A DNA stretch of 44,123 bases from Verrucomicrobiia bacterium (GTDB taxonomy: Bacteria; Verrucomicrobiota; Verrucomicrobiia; Verrucomicrobiales; DEV007): NCBI GenBank assembly GCA_020439995.1, contig JAGROY010000124.1:1-44123 (forward strand), in the 5' to 3' direction. Positions within the stretch are counted from its first letter, which is position 1. Each line of letters begins with the position of its first letter. The notes beneath the pieces were generated by a model that saw only the letters and a program-made list of their open reading frames with translations, had not been told where the DNA came from and ran no database searches. Below, piece by piece: positions 1 through 8,620 of the stretch. A program made the position numbers and the translations under genes.

Positions 1-575
1 ATCACCACGCCGAAGAAACAGAGCACCACGATTCCCACCATCACCTTGAGAATGATCTCGAAAATCTGGATTCCTTTGCTGCCGGAATTGTAGAACCAGA
101 CGACGATCACGGCGACCAGCAGAATAGATCCAGCAGCGAGATGCTTGCTCATTCCTGGAAAAAGGTTCTGTGTCAGAGCGCCCGTGCCCAGAGCGAATTG
201 CGGCAGGCACCAGACGATGTTTGCCATGATCGTGGCAATGAGCCACCCCCATCCGAGCGCGGGACTGACGTGACTGTTGATGGCTTCAAAGGGGCGGCGT
301 CCTGTGGAAAGTGTCACGTAGCTGATAGCGCTGAGCATGATGACACCGAGGATCATCGCAAGGGGTTGCAACCACATCATGTGATAGCCCATCACAACGC
401 CAAGATAAAGGGCACCCGCAAGAGAGCCTCCACCCAGAGTGATGGCGCCCTGCAGCCAGCCTGGACCGCTGCGGCGGGTGTAGAGGGCTAGTCTCGCGCC
501 GAAACCTTTTGAGGCGACTGCCTCAAGTTCGGCAATTTCGGCTTTGAGTCGTGAGTTGTCGATTTGGTCACTCAT
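1..575 (-). CDS. NRAMP-like divalent metal transporter, N-terminal part (runs off the window)
   Basis: The frame opens at ATG 573-575 on the minus strand and stays open to the window edge (about 191 residues). A short acidic/coil N-terminus (MSDQIDNSRLKAEIAELEAV) precedes a GPGWLQGAITLGGGSLAGAL motif and then repeated hydrophobic segments, including MMWLQPLAMILGVIMLSAIS and GWGWLIATIMANIVWCLPQF. This matches the NRAMP/SLC11-related inner-membrane proteins common in Planctomycetes and Verrucomicrobia, which are usually annotated as divalent metal cation (Mn/Fe) transporters. The classical NRAMP DPGN metal-binding motif is not present in the visible first helix, where GGGS sits at roughly the same place, so the substrate is uncertain. 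Only the first four or so helices are in the window. No clear Shine-Dalgarno sequence precedes the start. Confidence 0.65.
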   Translation of the reverse strand, partial: MSDQIDNSRLKAEIAELEAVASKGFGARLALYTRRSGPGWLQGAITLGGGSLAGALYLGVVMGYHMMWLQPLAMILGVIMLSAISYVTLSTGRRPFEAINSHVSPALGWGWLIATIMANIVWCLPQFALGTGALTQNLFPGMSKHLAAGSILLVAVIVVWFYNSGSKGIQIFEIILKVMVGIVVLCFFGVV

Positions 576-780
576 GGGGGTAAATTGGAAAGATTCAGAA
601 GACTGCGGCGGATGATGTCGTCCAGGACGCATGCTGACAAGTACACTTTGACATCTGAAAGGCTAATCTCGGGATCCTGAATAGTTTGCAAGCTAGAATG
701 CTCAAGACTAGAAGGCCGATGCACCTGCGGCCAAGCTTCCGAGGCAGGGCTGAGCCAGTCAGGCAGTGGCATCTGGACGC

Positions 781-813
781 AAAAAATGACCGACTCGTAT
801 ACGAGTCGGTCAT
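781..813 (-). terminator. Rho-independent terminator after rpmF
   Basis: A perfect 28-nt palindrome (786-813) with a 14-nt half-site, ATGACCGACTCGTA, is followed on the minus strand by a six-T run (781-786, overlapping the palindrome by one base). It lies 33 bp past the rpmF stop, so it ends the coaD-yceD-rpmF run. The small ORFs that start in or cross it show no protein-like features. Confidence 0.85.
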
Positions 814-846
814 GCTAATTATTTGAGCGAGCGTCCTTAAGCGGAA

Positions 847-1029
847 CTAGAACTGCTCGACCTTGAGCACCTGACGATCTCGATAGTAACCGCAGGACGG
901 GCAGGCGATGTGGGATGGGACAGCGCTGTCGCACTCCGGGCAAGTTTTGAACTTGGGTGCGGACCAGCGGTTCGCTCCACGGCGGGAGCGGCCTTTCTGT
1001 CTTGATGATCTTCTCTTTGGAACAGCCAT
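847..1029 (-). CDS. rpmF: 50S ribosomal protein L32
   Basis: This 60-residue basic protein begins MAVPKRRSSRQKGRSRRG, the conserved L32 N-terminus. It then carries a four-cysteine zinc-ribbon pattern, CPEC and CPSC, separated by nine residues. It is a structural protein of the large ribosomal subunit near the peptidyl-transferase region. It lies 15 bp downstream of the DUF177/YceD gene, the classic yceD-rpmF pair. In many bacteria plsX and fab genes follow rpmF; here a strong terminator follows instead, so the lipid-synthesis link is broken at this locus. The start is an ATG at 1027-1029. Confidence 0.97.
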   Translation of the reverse strand: MAVPKRRSSRQKGRSRRGANRWSAPKFKTCPECDSAVPSHIACPSCGYYRDRQVLKVEQF

Positions 1030-1044
1030 AGTAGTTAGGAAATT

Positions 1045-1560
1045 TTAGTCGTTGTCGTTCAAGGCTCCCAGATTGTCAAGGGCACCCCACACATTTTGTT
1101 TCGATCCACCCTGGGTTTCATCGTCGGACTCTGGCGGAGGATCGTCCGGAGAATACACTTTGACTGCAGGGGTGCACTGAATTTCGCCCAGTGAGGAGTC
1201 CTCGCACTTCGGGTAAGCCGGCAGGGAAAGGAGAATATCCTCCCGGATCGCCTCCGTCAAGTCCATGGTTACTTCATCGGTAATCTCCACGTCAAAGGTG
1301 TGGCCGCGCAATTCAACACGGTATGGAAACTGGGCCAGGCAACGTACGCACTCGATCGAGAATGCCGTAAGTAGAGAGCCTGTCACGAGGAGGAAATCGT
1401 CGTGACGTGATACGTGGAGGTCGTAGGTGATCCCTTCCGTAGCCTGCGGTTCATTCGGCGGAAGCCCAAAGATGTCTTCCTCCAACACGCCGGTAAACTG
1501 CTTCCCTTCATCGGGAAGTTCTCCAAGGATGATACTGTGAAGATTTCGAGTCGAGTCCAT
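1045..1560 (-). CDS. yceD: DUF177 / YceD family protein
   Basis: This 171-residue protein has a CVRCL motif in the middle (IECVRCLAQF) and an acidic C-terminal half (MDLTEAIREDILLSLPAYPKC), as is usual in the DUF177 family. In Escherichia coli and plants, members act in 23S rRNA accumulation or large-subunit biogenesis; that role is carried over by homology only. The position directly upstream of rpmF (15-bp gap) strongly supports the call. A second cysteine pair (YPKC and IQC) follows the conserved core, so metal binding is possible but not shown. The C-terminus after about residue 135 is low-complexity and acidic, probably disordered. coaD lies 48 bp upstream on the same strand. Confidence 0.85.
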   Translation of the reverse strand: MDSTRNLHSIILGELPDEGKQFTGVLEEDIFGLPPNEPQATEGITYDLHVSRHDDFLLVTGSLLTAFSIECVRCLAQFPYRVELRGHTFDVEITDEVTMDLTEAIREDILLSLPAYPKCEDSSLGEIQCTPAVKVYSPDDPPPESDDETQGGSKQNVWGALDNLGALNDND

Positions 1561-1608
1561 AGAATGACAGGCTATCAGGTGATGAATGCGGGTTGCCGGT
1601 TTTTGCGG

Positions 1609-2085
1609 CTACGCCAGTTTCGAAAGAAGGGCTTTCTGCACATTCTTCGGGACAAATTCCGTGATGTCACCCTGAAGGCGAGCGATCTCCTTTACCATTC
1701 GCGAACTGATGTAGGAGTATTCTTCCTTGGGCATGAGGAAGATCGTCTCAAGGTTGGGAGCAAGCTTCCTGTTCATCAGCGCCATTTGAAACTCGAATTC
1801 GAAGTCGGACAGCGCTCGAATACCACGCACCAGCGCGGAAGCTCCCTGATCCCGGGCAAAGTTGACCAGTAGACCGTCGAAGCTCGTCACCTTGATTCGG
1901 TCATGGCCGGCCACCGTTTCTTCAATGAGAGCCACCCGCTCTTCCTCGGAGAAAAGGGGACTCTTCTGATCGTTGTGGGCCACGGCAATCACGACTTCAT
2001 CGAAAAGCTGTTCAGCTCTCAACATGACGTCGAGGTGGCCATTGGTGATGGGGTCGAAGCTGCCTGGGTAAATGCCGCGTTTCAA
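1609..2085 (-). CDS. coaD: Phosphopantetheine adenylyltransferase
   Basis: This 158-residue protein catalyses the fourth step of coenzyme A synthesis, 4'-phosphopantetheine plus ATP to dephospho-CoA, in the cytoplasm. The nucleotidyltransferase signature GIYPGSFDPITNGHLDV is at residues 4-20, with the TNGH histidine at 17. The C-terminal YSYISSRMVKEIA motif is also typical. Length equals that of known CoaD proteins. The start codon is TTG (2083-2085): an in-frame TAG lies three codons upstream and the family begins exactly at MKRG, so no other start fits. A TATAGT hexamer ends 5 nt before the TTG, which suggests an almost leaderless transcript. Confidence 0.95.
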   Translation of the reverse strand: MKRGIYPGSFDPITNGHLDVMLRAEQLFDEVVIAVAHNDQKSPLFSEEERVALIEETVAGHDRIKVTSFDGLLVNFARDQGASALVRGIRALSDFEFEFQMALMNRKLAPNLETIFLMPKEEYSYISSRMVKEIARLQGDITEFVPKNVQKALLSKLA

Positions 2086-2090
2086 TTGGG

Positions 2091-2096
2091 ACTATA
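2091..2096 (-). promoter_or_regulatory. Candidate -10 element of coaD
   Basis: TATAGT on the minus strand, a 5/6 match to TATAAT, lies five bases from the TTG start of coaD. No good -35 is visible 15-18 nt upstream (TTTCGT at best) and there is no Shine-Dalgarno sequence. If used, transcription would begin at or next to the start codon. Confidence 0.35.
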
Positions 2097-2152
2097 GGTA
2101 AAATGGAGGCTGACGAAAAGCAGGGATACCGCAGCGTGTGGCTGCTGGCAAA

Positions 2153-4726
2153 TCAGCAATCCGTATCTTCGGCATTGGGGAGATTGGGCCAGACCCAGGG
2201 GCGGGCCTGTTTGATCACTAGCTTTCCTTCGGCATCGAACTTGAACTCAATGTCCATGGCAAAGGTATCATCGTACTGTTTTTGATACAGATCGCGGAAG
2301 TGGCGGTGAATGGTCCGCATATTGCGGGCGAGTTCGATGGCCTGTTCTCTGGTTAATACCGTTTCTCCCTTAGGCACTTTGTTAGATCGTCGGGCATACT
2401 GGATCTCCAGGCTGTAGGCCTGATCCTGCGGGCCACCAGTCATCACGGATACGAGAAATTCTTCGGGAATCGATTCTTCCTCAGGGTTGGTGATCAGGTT
2501 TTCGCCAATTTGAACATTGACGTAGAAGCCGAGCCAGCGCGGATCAAAAATGTTGCGGGTAATGCCGACACCATTGGCTTGCTCGTCATCGTAATTCGGG
2601 TGCACCAGCACACCCATGTAGACTTGCATGTGATCCACTCGGTAGAATTCGCGTTCCTCGAAGGCGCGGTATGTCCAAAGGCTGGCCCAGACCTGCTTGA
2701 TGGATTTGATCAGGTGGCCTTCGTCTTCCCTGTGGGTGCAACTGTTGTAGAGACCTGCACCATTGAATCCCTCCATGTCCTCGTTGTTCGTGCTGGACCG
2801 GCAACGGATACTCGTGCCCTCAGGGAACGCCTTTTGTAGGATGGCGAGCTTGAGCAGCATCCACTCAGGCGCCTCGGACGATCGAATTTTATCGCGAAAT
2901 TCCTTCAATCTTTCGCGACGGATACCTGCATCTTCACGAAAGTCCGGGGAGGCCATCATTGCCTGGGCCTCGTCGTAGAGGCCATTGCTCTTCATAAACT
3001 CGTCGTAGACAAAAAACGGTATCGCGTAGCCCTTCGGTGCGATTCCAGCATTGAGGATCTTTCCGAGTTCCGCGACGTTTGCAGCCTTGGCTCCGAATGC
3101 ACTGGCATCGTGAAAGCCGATCGCGGAGAGCGGCATGATCGAGGTTACTTTGAGATTGCTGACAGGAGGAGCCGAGGCTGGTGGGCGGGACGCTTCGATG
3201 AAGGCTGTCACTTCATCGTTGGTTGCCTGTGTCACTCTCCAGCCATCTGACGTGACTTCGTAGCGGACGTATTCGCCAGCCAGCGCAGTGAGCGTTTCAT
3301 TCGTCGTTGCATTGCGGATGTAGGCATTGGGGATTCCGTTTTGCTGGGCCTTTAGATTCACGTGAGAGAGCGGCGTTTGCGGAGCCTCAGTGATGATGCC
3401 AGCAGCGACGCTCAGATCATTGGGCAGGTTTTTGAAGACGACGATATCACGGGAAGAGTAAGTGGCCGCGCCCTCAGCCATCAGCAGTCGACCGTAGCTG
3501 GTTCCGGTATTGAGCGGGCTGAAGGCAAAGTTAGAGTAGAAATCGCGAGCCAGCATCACTGGAACACCCGCAGCGGCAAATTTGTCCTTTTCGTCCTCGT
3601 AAAGTTCCTCCTGCATGGTGCCGGACGGCTGGTAGTAAACGTGACCATGATCGAAGTTCATATTGTCGACGATGAGGTCGTAAGTCAGGCTGGCGTAATT
3701 GAAGTTGACCGGGTCAGTCGGCCAGAATGAAATGATGTAGGCACCGATTGTGCCGTCGGCGTTCTGGTAGTTGTCGTGGGCCACAAGGCTCGCGGCCAGA
3801 AACTTGCGTCCAGTCTCCCTGTAATAGGTGGCGTTTTTGTAAGCGTTGTGGGTGAGCCCCGGGTGGAGGAGATCCCTGACAAAACAATAGTGATAGGGAA
3901 AACGACCAGTGTTCAGGAAGAAGGGAGCTGGGCTTTCGGTGTCGATGCCGGCAAGTAGCACCTTCAGTTCCCGCACGCCCAGGGCACCGGGAACGTTGTC
4001 TCTTCGGGAGAGTTGGTCGAAGTCTTCGCGAGATTCCAGCGTATACTGGAACAAGCGGGAGTTCTCTTCGAGCGGTCGATACTTGACAGCAATCGGACGT
4101 CGTTCGCCTTTAGCTTCAGTGTCGTCGTCAGCCACTGTCGGCTCAACGCCAGTTGCGGTTCCGGCAATTGCAGTGTCGGCTTCCTCACTTTGTTCAGTGT
4201 CGGAATGAGAGTCGGCTGCCGGGATTTCTGTGTCGCCTGCGCTAACGGCGACTTCAGCAGGATCCGATTCTGAATCAATCTGAATCACTGCGGGAGTCGC
4301 TGCCTCCGAATTCCCATCCTGCGAGGGCTCACCTCGGTCGACTTCTTCATCGGCGACAACAGTGGGCTGCTCCAGATCTACTGCCCGGACGGGTACAGGC
4401 GTGGCTGGTGCCTCAGGCATCGGAATCACCGCCACGGTATCAGGATCAGCCTGGTGTGCAATGTCTCCCAAGTCTCCAAGTCGAGGGGCTTCGATCACGG
4501 TGGCGGACTCGGGAGCCAGCCACTTGAGCGGTGTGTTCATCAGGTAGAGTCCCATGACAAATGGGGTCACGAAGAACAGGATGAACAGGAGAATATTGGT
4601 AGCGACTCTCACGGCGACTTCGGTAAAAGGTTCATTGCTTTCGGAAAGATAGGGTTTCCCGAACCAGATGCAACGCACATTCACATGCCGGTTGAGTCGG
4701 AGAATTGTCGTAGCGCGATATCGCAA
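2153..4726 (-). CDS. Membrane-anchored PEP/pyruvate-binding (dikinase-like) protein
   Basis: An 857-residue frame. One TM segment (about 42-63) is followed by a long acidic, Pro/Ala-rich linker (about 75-215) and a conserved unknown region (215-440). Then comes a swivelling phosphohistidine-type motif, TPLSHVNLKAQ (candidate His455), and a C-terminal PEP-synthase-type ATP-grasp domain: GAKAANVAEL at 545-554, IRCRSSTNNED at 640-650 and a closing KQARPW. The order, His domain before ATP domain, resembles plant glucan/phosphoglucan water dikinases rather than PEP synthase, so phosphotransfer to a polymer or protein is possible; this is inference. The longest frame begins with TTG (4726); GTG at 4684, 4678 or 4612 are alternatives, and the last sits right before the TM segment. 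Divergent from the PVC cytochrome gene across 57 bp. Confidence 0.7.
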   Translation of the reverse strand: MRYRATTILRLNRHVNVRCIWFGKPYLSESNEPFTEVAVRVATNILLFILFFVTPFVMGLYLMNTPLKWLAPESATVIEAPRLGDLGDIAHQADPDTVAVIPMPEAPATPVPVRAVDLEQPTVVADEEVDRGEPSQDGNSEAATPAVIQIDSESDPAEVAVSAGDTEIPAADSHSDTEQSEEADTAIAGTATGVEPTVADDDTEAKGERRPIAVKYRPLEENSRLFQYTLESREDFDQLSRRDNVPGALGVRELKVLLAGIDTESPAPFFLNTGRFPYHYCFVRDLLHPGLTHNAYKNATYYRETGRKFLAASLVAHDNYQNADGTIGAYIISFWPTDPVNFNYASLTYDLIVDNMNFDHGHVYYQPSGTMQEELYEDEKDKFAAAGVPVMLARDFYSNFAFSPLNTGTSYGRLLMAEGAATYSSRDIVVFKNLPNDLSVAAGIITEAPQTPLSHVNLKAQQNGIPNAYIRNATTNETLTALAGEYVRYEVTSDGWRVTQATNDEVTAFIEASRPPASAPPVSNLKVTSIMPLSAIGFHDASAFGAKAANVAELGKILNAGIAPKGYAIPFFVYDEFMKSNGLYDEAQAMMASPDFREDAGIRRERLKEFRDKIRSSEAPEWMLLKLAILQKAFPEGTSIRCRSSTNNEDMEGFNGAGLYNSCTHREDEGHLIKSIKQVWASLWTYRAFEEREFYRVDHMQVYMGVLVHPNYDDEQANGVGITRNIFDPRWLGFYVNVQIGENLITNPEEESIPEEFLVSVMTGGPQDQAYSLEIQYARRSNKVPKGETVLTREQAIELARNMRTIHRHFRDLYQKQYDDTFAMDIEFKFDAEGKLVIKQARPWVWPNLPNAEDTDC

Positions 4727-4783
4727 ACTTCTGCGGCTAGAAAAAGCGTGATCTGCAGTGAATTTCTGTAATCTTCACCCTCA

Positions 4784-7700
4784 ATGATACGAATTCTGAC
4801 TCTCTTTGGTGTTTTCGCCCTCACTGCAGTCGCCTGGGCGCAACCGGTGGCGCCCAAGTCCGGTGAGCGCATCGCGTTGATCGGAAACGGACTCGCCGAG
4901 AGAATGCTGTATTTTGACCACTTTGAGACCGAGTTGCACCTTCGCTATCCAGATCTCTCACTGGCAGTTCGGAATATGGCACGGCCGGGCGACACTCCGG
5001 GATTCCGTCCTCATGCATCTCGCGTATCGCAGTGGGCATATCCCGGCGCTGAGCAGTTTCATCCCGACAAGCTGCAGCACCTCGGCCAGGGATTCTTCCC
5101 CACGCCGGACGAATGGCTTGTCCACGAAAAAGCGGACACCATCCTGGCCTTTTTCGGTTACAATGAGTCGTTTGACGGCCTGGCTGGCCTTGCCAATTTT
5201 CGGGGGGAGCTGGATGCCTTCGTCAAGCACACCCTTGCGCAGCGCTACAACGGCTCTTCCGCACCGAGGCTTGTGCTTGTCTGTCCCATCGCTTTTGAGG
5301 ACTTGTCAGCCAAACGCGATCTGCCCAACGGCGAGGCGGAGAACGCTAACCTCAGTCTCTACACGGAGGCGATGCAGAAAGTCGCCAACGAGAATGGAGT
5401 GGACTTTATTGATCTGTTCTCCGCGACGAAAATGGCATCGAAGGAGCCGCTCACCATCAATGGTTTTGCTCCCTCGGACGCGGGCTATCGCTATCTCGCA
5501 CCGATCATCGCAGATGGCGCATTTGGGAAACAGGATCTGGTATCAAAAGCGGATCCCGAACTGCTGCGCAAGGCGGTTCTCGACAAAGAATGGTTTTGGA
5601 TCAACGATTTTCATATCGTCAATGGGGTGCACGTCTACGGTCGACGGCACGATCCCTTCGGCCCGGCCAATTACCCTGACGAAATTCAGAAAACACGCGA
5701 AATGATGGCGTTGCGGGAGCAACGCGTCCACGAGATTGCAGCGGGCAAGTCGACCAGTCTGGAGATCGATGACTCGAAGACCCACGGACTGCCTCCAGTG
5801 GAGACTAATTTCAACCGCCCGATCGAATTCCTCAGTGGAGAGGAGGCGATCGAGAAGATGGAAATCGCTAATGGTTACAAAGTCGAGCTGTTCGCATCGG
5901 AGAAAGAGTTCCCTGACCTGGCAAGTCCAGTGCAGATGTCATTTGACAACAAAGGGCGGCTCTGGGTTGCGGTCATCCCAAGCTACCCTCACTACAAACC
6001 TGGAGCAGAACGTCCGAATGACAAATTGCTGATCTTTGAGGACACTGACAACGATGGAAAGGCCGACAAGCAGACGGTCTTCGCCGACAAGTTGCACCTC
6101 CCCATTGGATTCGAGATAGCGCCGGAAGGTGTCTATGTTTCCCAGGAACCCAACCTTTGTCTGCTGGTGGACGATGACAAAGACGACCACGCAGATCGCC
6201 TGGAAATCCTGATGCACGGTTTCGATACGCACGACACGCACCACGCGATTTCCGCCTACTGCGCTGATCCTTCTGGCGCATTTTACATGTGTGAAGGTCG
6301 GTTCCTTCACTCGCAGGTGGAGACGCCGTATGGGCCTCAGCGTTGTAATGATGGCGGTGTCTGGCGCTTTGATCCGGCTAAGTTCAAGCTCGAGCGCTAC
6401 AGCCAGAGTGATTACAACAATCCATGGGGAATCAGCTTCGACTACTGGGAACAATGTTATATCTCCGATGCATCCAGTGGGCAGAACTGGTGGGGGCTAC
6501 CGGTATCTGCGAAAATGCCCTACGGGATCGAAATCCCGCAGACTGCGGAGTTTGCCCCAAAGCGTTCGCGTCCCACTTCCGGTGCTGAATTTGTGTCGTC
6601 ACGGCACTTTCCGGATGAGGCGCAGGGTGACTTCATGATTTGTAATTCCATCGGCTTCCTCGGCACCAGCTTCCACGATATCTGGGATGATGAGTCAGGG
6701 ATCAATGGCAAGCACGTCGGTGATCTTATCAGTTCCAGCGACCCTAACTTTCGCCCTGTAGATCTTGAAACCGCTCCTGATGGTTCGCTCTACATTGTCG
6801 ACTGGCACAACCCGCTCATCGGTCACATGCAGCACAACGCTCGCGACCCCAACCGGGACAGCCAGCACGGTCGCATCTACCGCGTCTCTTATCCTTCCCG
6901 GCCGCTTGTCGAACCGGCGAAGATCGCGGGAGCCACGATAGGGGAGTTGCTGCAAAATTTGAAGGAGCCAGAGTATCGGACACGCTACCGCACGCGACGT
7001 GAATTGCGGGGCAGACCATCTGCGGAGGTCGTCCCAGCAGTCAAAAAGTGGGCAGCGAATCTGGACAAAAACGATCCTGCGTATGAGCACCATTTGTGCG
7101 AAGCGATGTGGGCGACGTGGGCTCAGAACAAAATCGATCGCGATCTGCTCCTGCAGTGTCTGGATGCGAAGGCATTCCAAGCGCGCGCTGCAGCTGCGCA
7201 TGTTCTCCGCTACGTCGCCGGGGACGTACCCGATGCTGCAGAGTTGCTGCTTAAGGCGGCGAACGATGAACACGGGCGTGTGCGCCTTGAGGCAATCGTA
7301 AATGCTTCGTGGATGGACAACGGGATTGGCCCGCAGATTGCGCTGGAGGCATTGAAGAAGCCGTTGGACAAATGGATGGGCCCGGTGTTCGACGTCATTA
7401 TGCAGTCGATTTTGGCGGATGATGTCAAAGCGCTTGAAGCATCCGGCGGACTGCACCTCGCTGACAATCCAAATGCCCGTGATTACCTGGCAGGTAAGCT
7501 GAAGGTCACAATCGATCCACCAAAGGAAGAGCTTGTGGGCCCGACTCGCAAATTGACAGCGGATGAGCAGAAAATCTATGATCTTGGCAAAGAGGTCTAT
7601 CACCGGGATGCCCATTGTGCCACTTGCCATCAACCTAATGGCAAAGGGCTGCCCAAAATCTATCCTCCTCTCGAAAAGAGCAACTGGCTGGACAATGATG

Positions 7701-7981
7701 AACGCCTCATCAAGATCGCGCTGAAAGGTCTTTGGGGCCCCATTGAGGTGAGTGGCGAGAAGTTTGATCCGACCACGGGCGTACCTCCCATGATGGGGTT
7801 TGCCGGACTTCTCAACGATGAAGAGCTGGCCGCAGTTCTCAGTTACGTACGCACTTCGTTCGGGAATACAGGTGCATTTGTCGATCCCGCGAAGGTCAAA
7901 GCCGTGCGTGAGTCCACCAAGGATCGCATGAATTTCTACATGGTGGATCAAATCCTGAAAGATCATCCGTTGAAAAAGTAG
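4784..7981 (+). CDS. PVC-type SGNH / membrane-bound dehydrogenase / cytochrome c fusion
   Basis: This 1065-residue exported protein has a signal peptide (1-20, cleavage near AWAQ). An SGNH-like domain follows (about 25-255), then the PVC dehydrogenase-like beta-propeller (from about 357, IANGYKVELFASEKEFPDL), a HEAT-like helical region (about 715-900) and a C-terminal cytochrome c domain. The haem motif is CATCH at 945-949, with Met1003/1004 as a likely axial ligand. These periplasmic proteins are a hallmark of Planctomycetes and Verrucomicrobia and are thought to oxidise sugars or related compounds and pass electrons to haem; the substrate here is unknown. The SGNH nucleophile motif is GNG instead of GDS and the block V histidine is missing, so that domain is probably non-catalytic. 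It starts at ATG 4784 and faces the dikinase-like gene. Confidence 0.88.
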   Translation: MIRILTLFGVFALTAVAWAQPVAPKSGERIALIGNGLAERMLYFDHFETELHLRYPDLSLAVRNMARPGDTPGFRPHASRVSQWAYPGAEQFHPDKLQHLGQGFFPTPDEWLVHEKADTILAFFGYNESFDGLAGLANFRGELDAFVKHTLAQRYNGSSAPRLVLVCPIAFEDLSAKRDLPNGEAENANLSLYTEAMQKVANENGVDFIDLFSATKMASKEPLTINGFAPSDAGYRYLAPIIADGAFGKQDLVSKADPELLRKAVLDKEWFWINDFHIVNGVHVYGRRHDPFGPANYPDEIQKTREMMALREQRVHEIAAGKSTSLEIDDSKTHGLPPVETNFNRPIEFLSGEEAIEKMEIANGYKVELFASEKEFPDLASPVQMSFDNKGRLWVAVIPSYPHYKPGAERPNDKLLIFEDTDNDGKADKQTVFADKLHLPIGFEIAPEGVYVSQEPNLCLLVDDDKDDHADRLEILMHGFDTHDTHHAISAYCADPSGAFYMCEGRFLHSQVETPYGPQRCNDGGVWRFDPAKFKLERYSQSDYNNPWGISFDYWEQCYISDASSGQNWWGLPVSAKMPYGIEIPQTAEFAPKRSRPTSGAEFVSSRHFPDEAQGDFMICNSIGFLGTSFHDIWDDESGINGKHVGDLISSSDPNFRPVDLETAPDGSLYIVDWHNPLIGHMQHNARDPNRDSQHGRIYRVSYPSRPLVEPAKIAGATIGELLQNLKEPEYRTRYRTRRELRGRPSAEVVPAVKKWAANLDKNDPAYEHHLCEAMWATWAQNKIDRDLLLQCLDAKAFQARAAAAHVLRYVAGDVPDAAELLLKAANDEHGRVRLEAIVNASWMDNGIGPQIALEALKKPLDKWMGPVFDVIMQSILADDVKALEASGGLHLADNPNARDYLAGKLKVTIDPPKEELVGPTRKLTADEQKIYDLGKEVYHRDAHCATCHQPNGKGLPKIYPPLEKSNWLDNDERLIKIALKGLWGPIEVSGEKFDPTTGVPPMMGFAGLLNDEELAAVLSYVRTSFGNTGAFVDPAKVKAVRESTKDRMNFYMVDQILKDHPLKK

Positions 7982-8039
7982 AAGACCTCGCCTATCGGCA
8001 GTTCGTTACTTTCCAAACCCAACCCAGTAACCCCATCCC

Positions 8040-8543
8040 ATGACATTTGCCGAACTCAAGCAGAGCCTGCAAGCAAACCCCGAGTGCTCACTCGAAATGG
8101 TTTTTGACGGAGGAAGCGCCATTCCTCCTCATTTTCATGTGACCGAGGTGGGGCATGTGACCAAGGACTTTATTGACTGCGGTGGCACCAGGCGGACGAC
8201 TTCATCCTGCGTCCTCCAGACGCTCGTCGCGCACGATGTCGATCATCGTCTCAGCAGCACTAAACTCGCGTCGATTCTTAACCTGACAGGGACAGTGCTG
8301 CCGAATGACGAGCTGCCTGTCGAGGTCGAATACGATCAGGGTACCGTCGCCATTTTCGCCTTGAATGATATTCGGGTAGACTCGGGCATCATCCATCTCA
8401 TACTCGGCGCGAAGCACACTGCCTGCCTGGCTCCTGATAAGTGCGGATTGGACAATGCTCCCAGTGCAACCACAGCAGCAACAACGGAACCGGAGCGCAA
8501 TATCATGCCGGATCCGGCCTGCGATCCAGCGGCGAATTGCTGA
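8040..8543 (+). CDS. DUF6428 family protein with Cys-rich tail
   Basis: This 167-residue soluble protein contains PPHFHVTEVGHVTKDFIDCG near the N-terminus, a sequence I associate with the DUF6428 family. Members of that family are often found beside arsenic-resistance genes (arsR, arsenate reductase, arsenite exporters). No ars gene is visible here. Two histidines and a cysteine in the conserved core could bind a metal or metalloid. The C-terminal 35 residues (CLAPDKCG ... DPACDPAANC) are a low-complexity, Cys-containing extension that may be lineage-specific. The start is ATG 8040, 58 bp after the cytochrome gene, so co-transcription is possible. Function is unknown; the family call is from memory of the motif. 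Confidence 0.6.
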   Translation: MTFAELKQSLQANPECSLEMVFDGGSAIPPHFHVTEVGHVTKDFIDCGGTRRTTSSCVLQTLVAHDVDHRLSSTKLASILNLTGTVLPNDELPVEVEYDQGTVAIFALNDIRVDSGIIHLILGAKHTACLAPDKCGLDNAPSATTAATTEPERNIMPDPACDPAANC

Positions 8544-8554
8544 TAGGCACACTG

Positions 8555-8578
8555 GATGCCGGTCGGCATCTCATTTTT
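8555..8578 (+). terminator. Weak rho-independent terminator after the DUF6428 gene
   Basis: GATGCC and GGCATC form a 6-bp stem with a GGTC tetraloop, followed by TCATTTTT on the plus strand. It starts 12 bp after the stop codon. The short stem makes this a moderate call. Confidence 0.45.
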
Positions 8579-8620
8579 CACTCGCGACGGAGGCAATCGG
8601 ACGTAGACCCGGTGCATCGG

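Noticed and set aside
595..813. 72-codon minus-strand frame starting in the palindrome after rpmF
   Set aside because: Its start codon lies inside the terminator hairpin and the translation has no motif; likely chance.
6695..7966. 423-codon open frame antisense to the PVC cytochrome fusion gene
   Set aside because: It lies wholly inside a well-supported gene with a haem motif, shows no domain or signal, and such long antisense frames arise from codon bias.
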